This document shows, piece by piece, positions 5,803 through 6,585 of a stretch of DNA of 6,585 bases. The stretch is from Spirochaetaceae bacterium (GTDB taxonomy: Bacteria; Spirochaetota; Spirochaetia; Treponematales; Breznakiellaceae). How positions within the stretch are numbered: position 1 is the first letter of the stretch; each line of letters begins with the position of its first letter. Location of the stretch: positions 1 through 6,585 of the forward strand of contig JAITGR010000100.1 in assembly GCA_031280455.1 (NCBI GenBank), given 5' to 3'. The notes under the pieces are model-generated. The model worked only from the letters and a program-made list of their open reading frames with translations, searched no databases and was not told the DNA's origin. Position numbers and translations under genes: made by a program.

Positions 5803-6585
5803 TTATTGAATCTTCAATGTCAGCAAGGCTATGATGGTAAAAAGGCCGCCCAGTATCCAAAACCTGGTTACCACTTTTGTTTCGGCCCAGCCTGACAGTT
5901 CAAAATGATGATGCAAAGGCGCCATTTTGAAAACCCGCCGCTTTCTGAGCTTGAATACAAAAACCTGAATTATCACCGACGCCGCTTCAAGCACAAAAAC
6001 GCCGCCTATCACCAGCATAAGGATTTCTTTTTTTATAAGCAGCGATATAACCGCGATAACACCGCCCAGGCTTAAACTGCCGGTATCGCCCATAAATACT
6101 TCCGCCGGATGCGCGTTAAACCACAAAAACCCTACGCACGCGCCTATGGCGGCAAGGCAGAATATGGTAAGTTCGCCGCTTTCTTTTATGTATGGAATTC
6201 CTAAATACTTGGAAAAATCAACGCGGCCTGTCAGGTAGGTCAGTATCGCCAGCGTTATAAACACAAAAATAAGCAGCCCCGCCGCAAGGCCGTCAAGGCC
6301 GTCGCTCAAATTAACCGCGTTGCTCTCGCCGACTATCAGCAGCACCGCAAACGGTATCCACAGCCAGCCCATGTCAAAAACGGGATTTTTGAAAAACGGC
6401 AGGTAGAGCGCCGTTGAGATGCCGGCGTTGAAGTACAGGAACAGCACTATCGCCAGCGCGAGGATAAACTGCATAATCAGTTTTGCCCGCGGCGAGAGCC
6501 CTTTTGAATCGCGTCCTTTTATTTTGAGCACGTCGTCGATAAAGCCAATCGCGCCAAAGCCGGCAAAACTTATCGTTGTTATCCA
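5803..6585 (-). CDS. mraY: Phospho-N-acetylmuramoyl-pentapeptide transferase MraY (5' truncated by window)
   Basis: MraY transfers phospho-MurNAc-pentapeptide from UDP to undecaprenyl phosphate at the inner membrane, forming lipid I. The frame is open to the right edge, giving 260 C-terminal residues; about 100 N-terminal residues are missing against the usual 320-360. Counting from the edge, the Mg-binding GFIDD motif is at 14-18, followed by KGLSPRAKL (about 28-36). NAVNLSDGLDGLAAG is at 89-103, and FNAHPAEVFMGDTGSLSLGG at 156-175. The MraY-specific MAPLHHHFELSGWAE is at 221-235, which separates it from WecA-type enzymes. Hydrophobic segments lie between the motifs. A GTG inside the sequence (6531) is not the start, because the conserved motif runs across it. 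The gene leads directly into ftsW after 19 bases and is probably in the same operon. Confidence 0.97.
   Translation of the reverse strand, partial: WITTISFAGFGAIGFIDDVLKIKGRDSKGLSPRAKLIMQFILALAIVLFLYFNAGISTALYLPFFKNPVFDMGWLWIPFAVLLIVGESNAVNLSDGLDGLAAGLLIFVFITLAILTYLTGRVDFSKYLGIPYIKESGELTIFCLAAIGACVGFLWFNAHPAEVFMGDTGSLSLGGVIAVISLLIKKEILMLVIGGVFVLEAASVIIQVFVFKLRKRRVFKMAPLHHHFELSGWAETKVVTRFWILGGLFTIIALLTLKIQ

Overview
The window is a GC-rich bacterial segment in which every convincing gene reads on the minus strand. Read in the direction of transcription (from position 6585 down to 1256) it is a compact division and cell wall (dcw) cluster: mraY (5' end cut by the window edge), ftsW, ftsQ/divIB, ftsA and ftsZ. 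The genes are packed tightly: 19 bases between mraY and ftsW, a 4-base overlap between ftsW and ftsQ, an 11-base overlap between ftsQ and ftsA, and a 73-base gap with strong ribosome binding sites before ftsZ. MraY makes lipid I, FtsW polymerises glycan from lipid II, FtsQ is the bitopic divisome protein, FtsA anchors FtsZ to the membrane, and FtsZ forms the cytokinetic ring. The block therefore links wall precursor synthesis to septation.

The usual murD, murG, murC, murB and ddl genes between mraY and ftsZ are missing. From memory, the uninterrupted ftsW-ftsQ-ftsA-ftsZ order resembles treponemes and other spirochaetes. With the palindrome-rich intergenic DNA this makes a high-GC Treponema-like spirochaete my best guess. 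It is an inference, not a proven assignment.

Downstream of ftsZ, from about 961 to 1255, is a non-coding stretch made of at least six inverted repeats plus an imperfect 40-base direct repeat. It looks like a dispersed intergenic palindromic element that abuts the ftsZ stop codon. No classical intrinsic terminator with a T-run was found. Positions 891-960 hold the leader of the next gene.

From 890 to the left edge, also on the minus strand, is the N-terminal 296 residues of an FGGY-family carbohydrate kinase. It is open to the window edge and unrelated in function to the dcw genes. Its coding strand is much richer in G relative to C than that of the dcw genes, which hints at a different history.

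I did not find a clearly new biological system here. The points most worth a second look are the palindromic mosaic, the reduced dcw gene order, the doubled Shine-Dalgarno/start arrangement of ftsZ, the FtsZ tail beyond its usual C-terminal peptide, and the unassigned substrate and unusual composition of the kinase.
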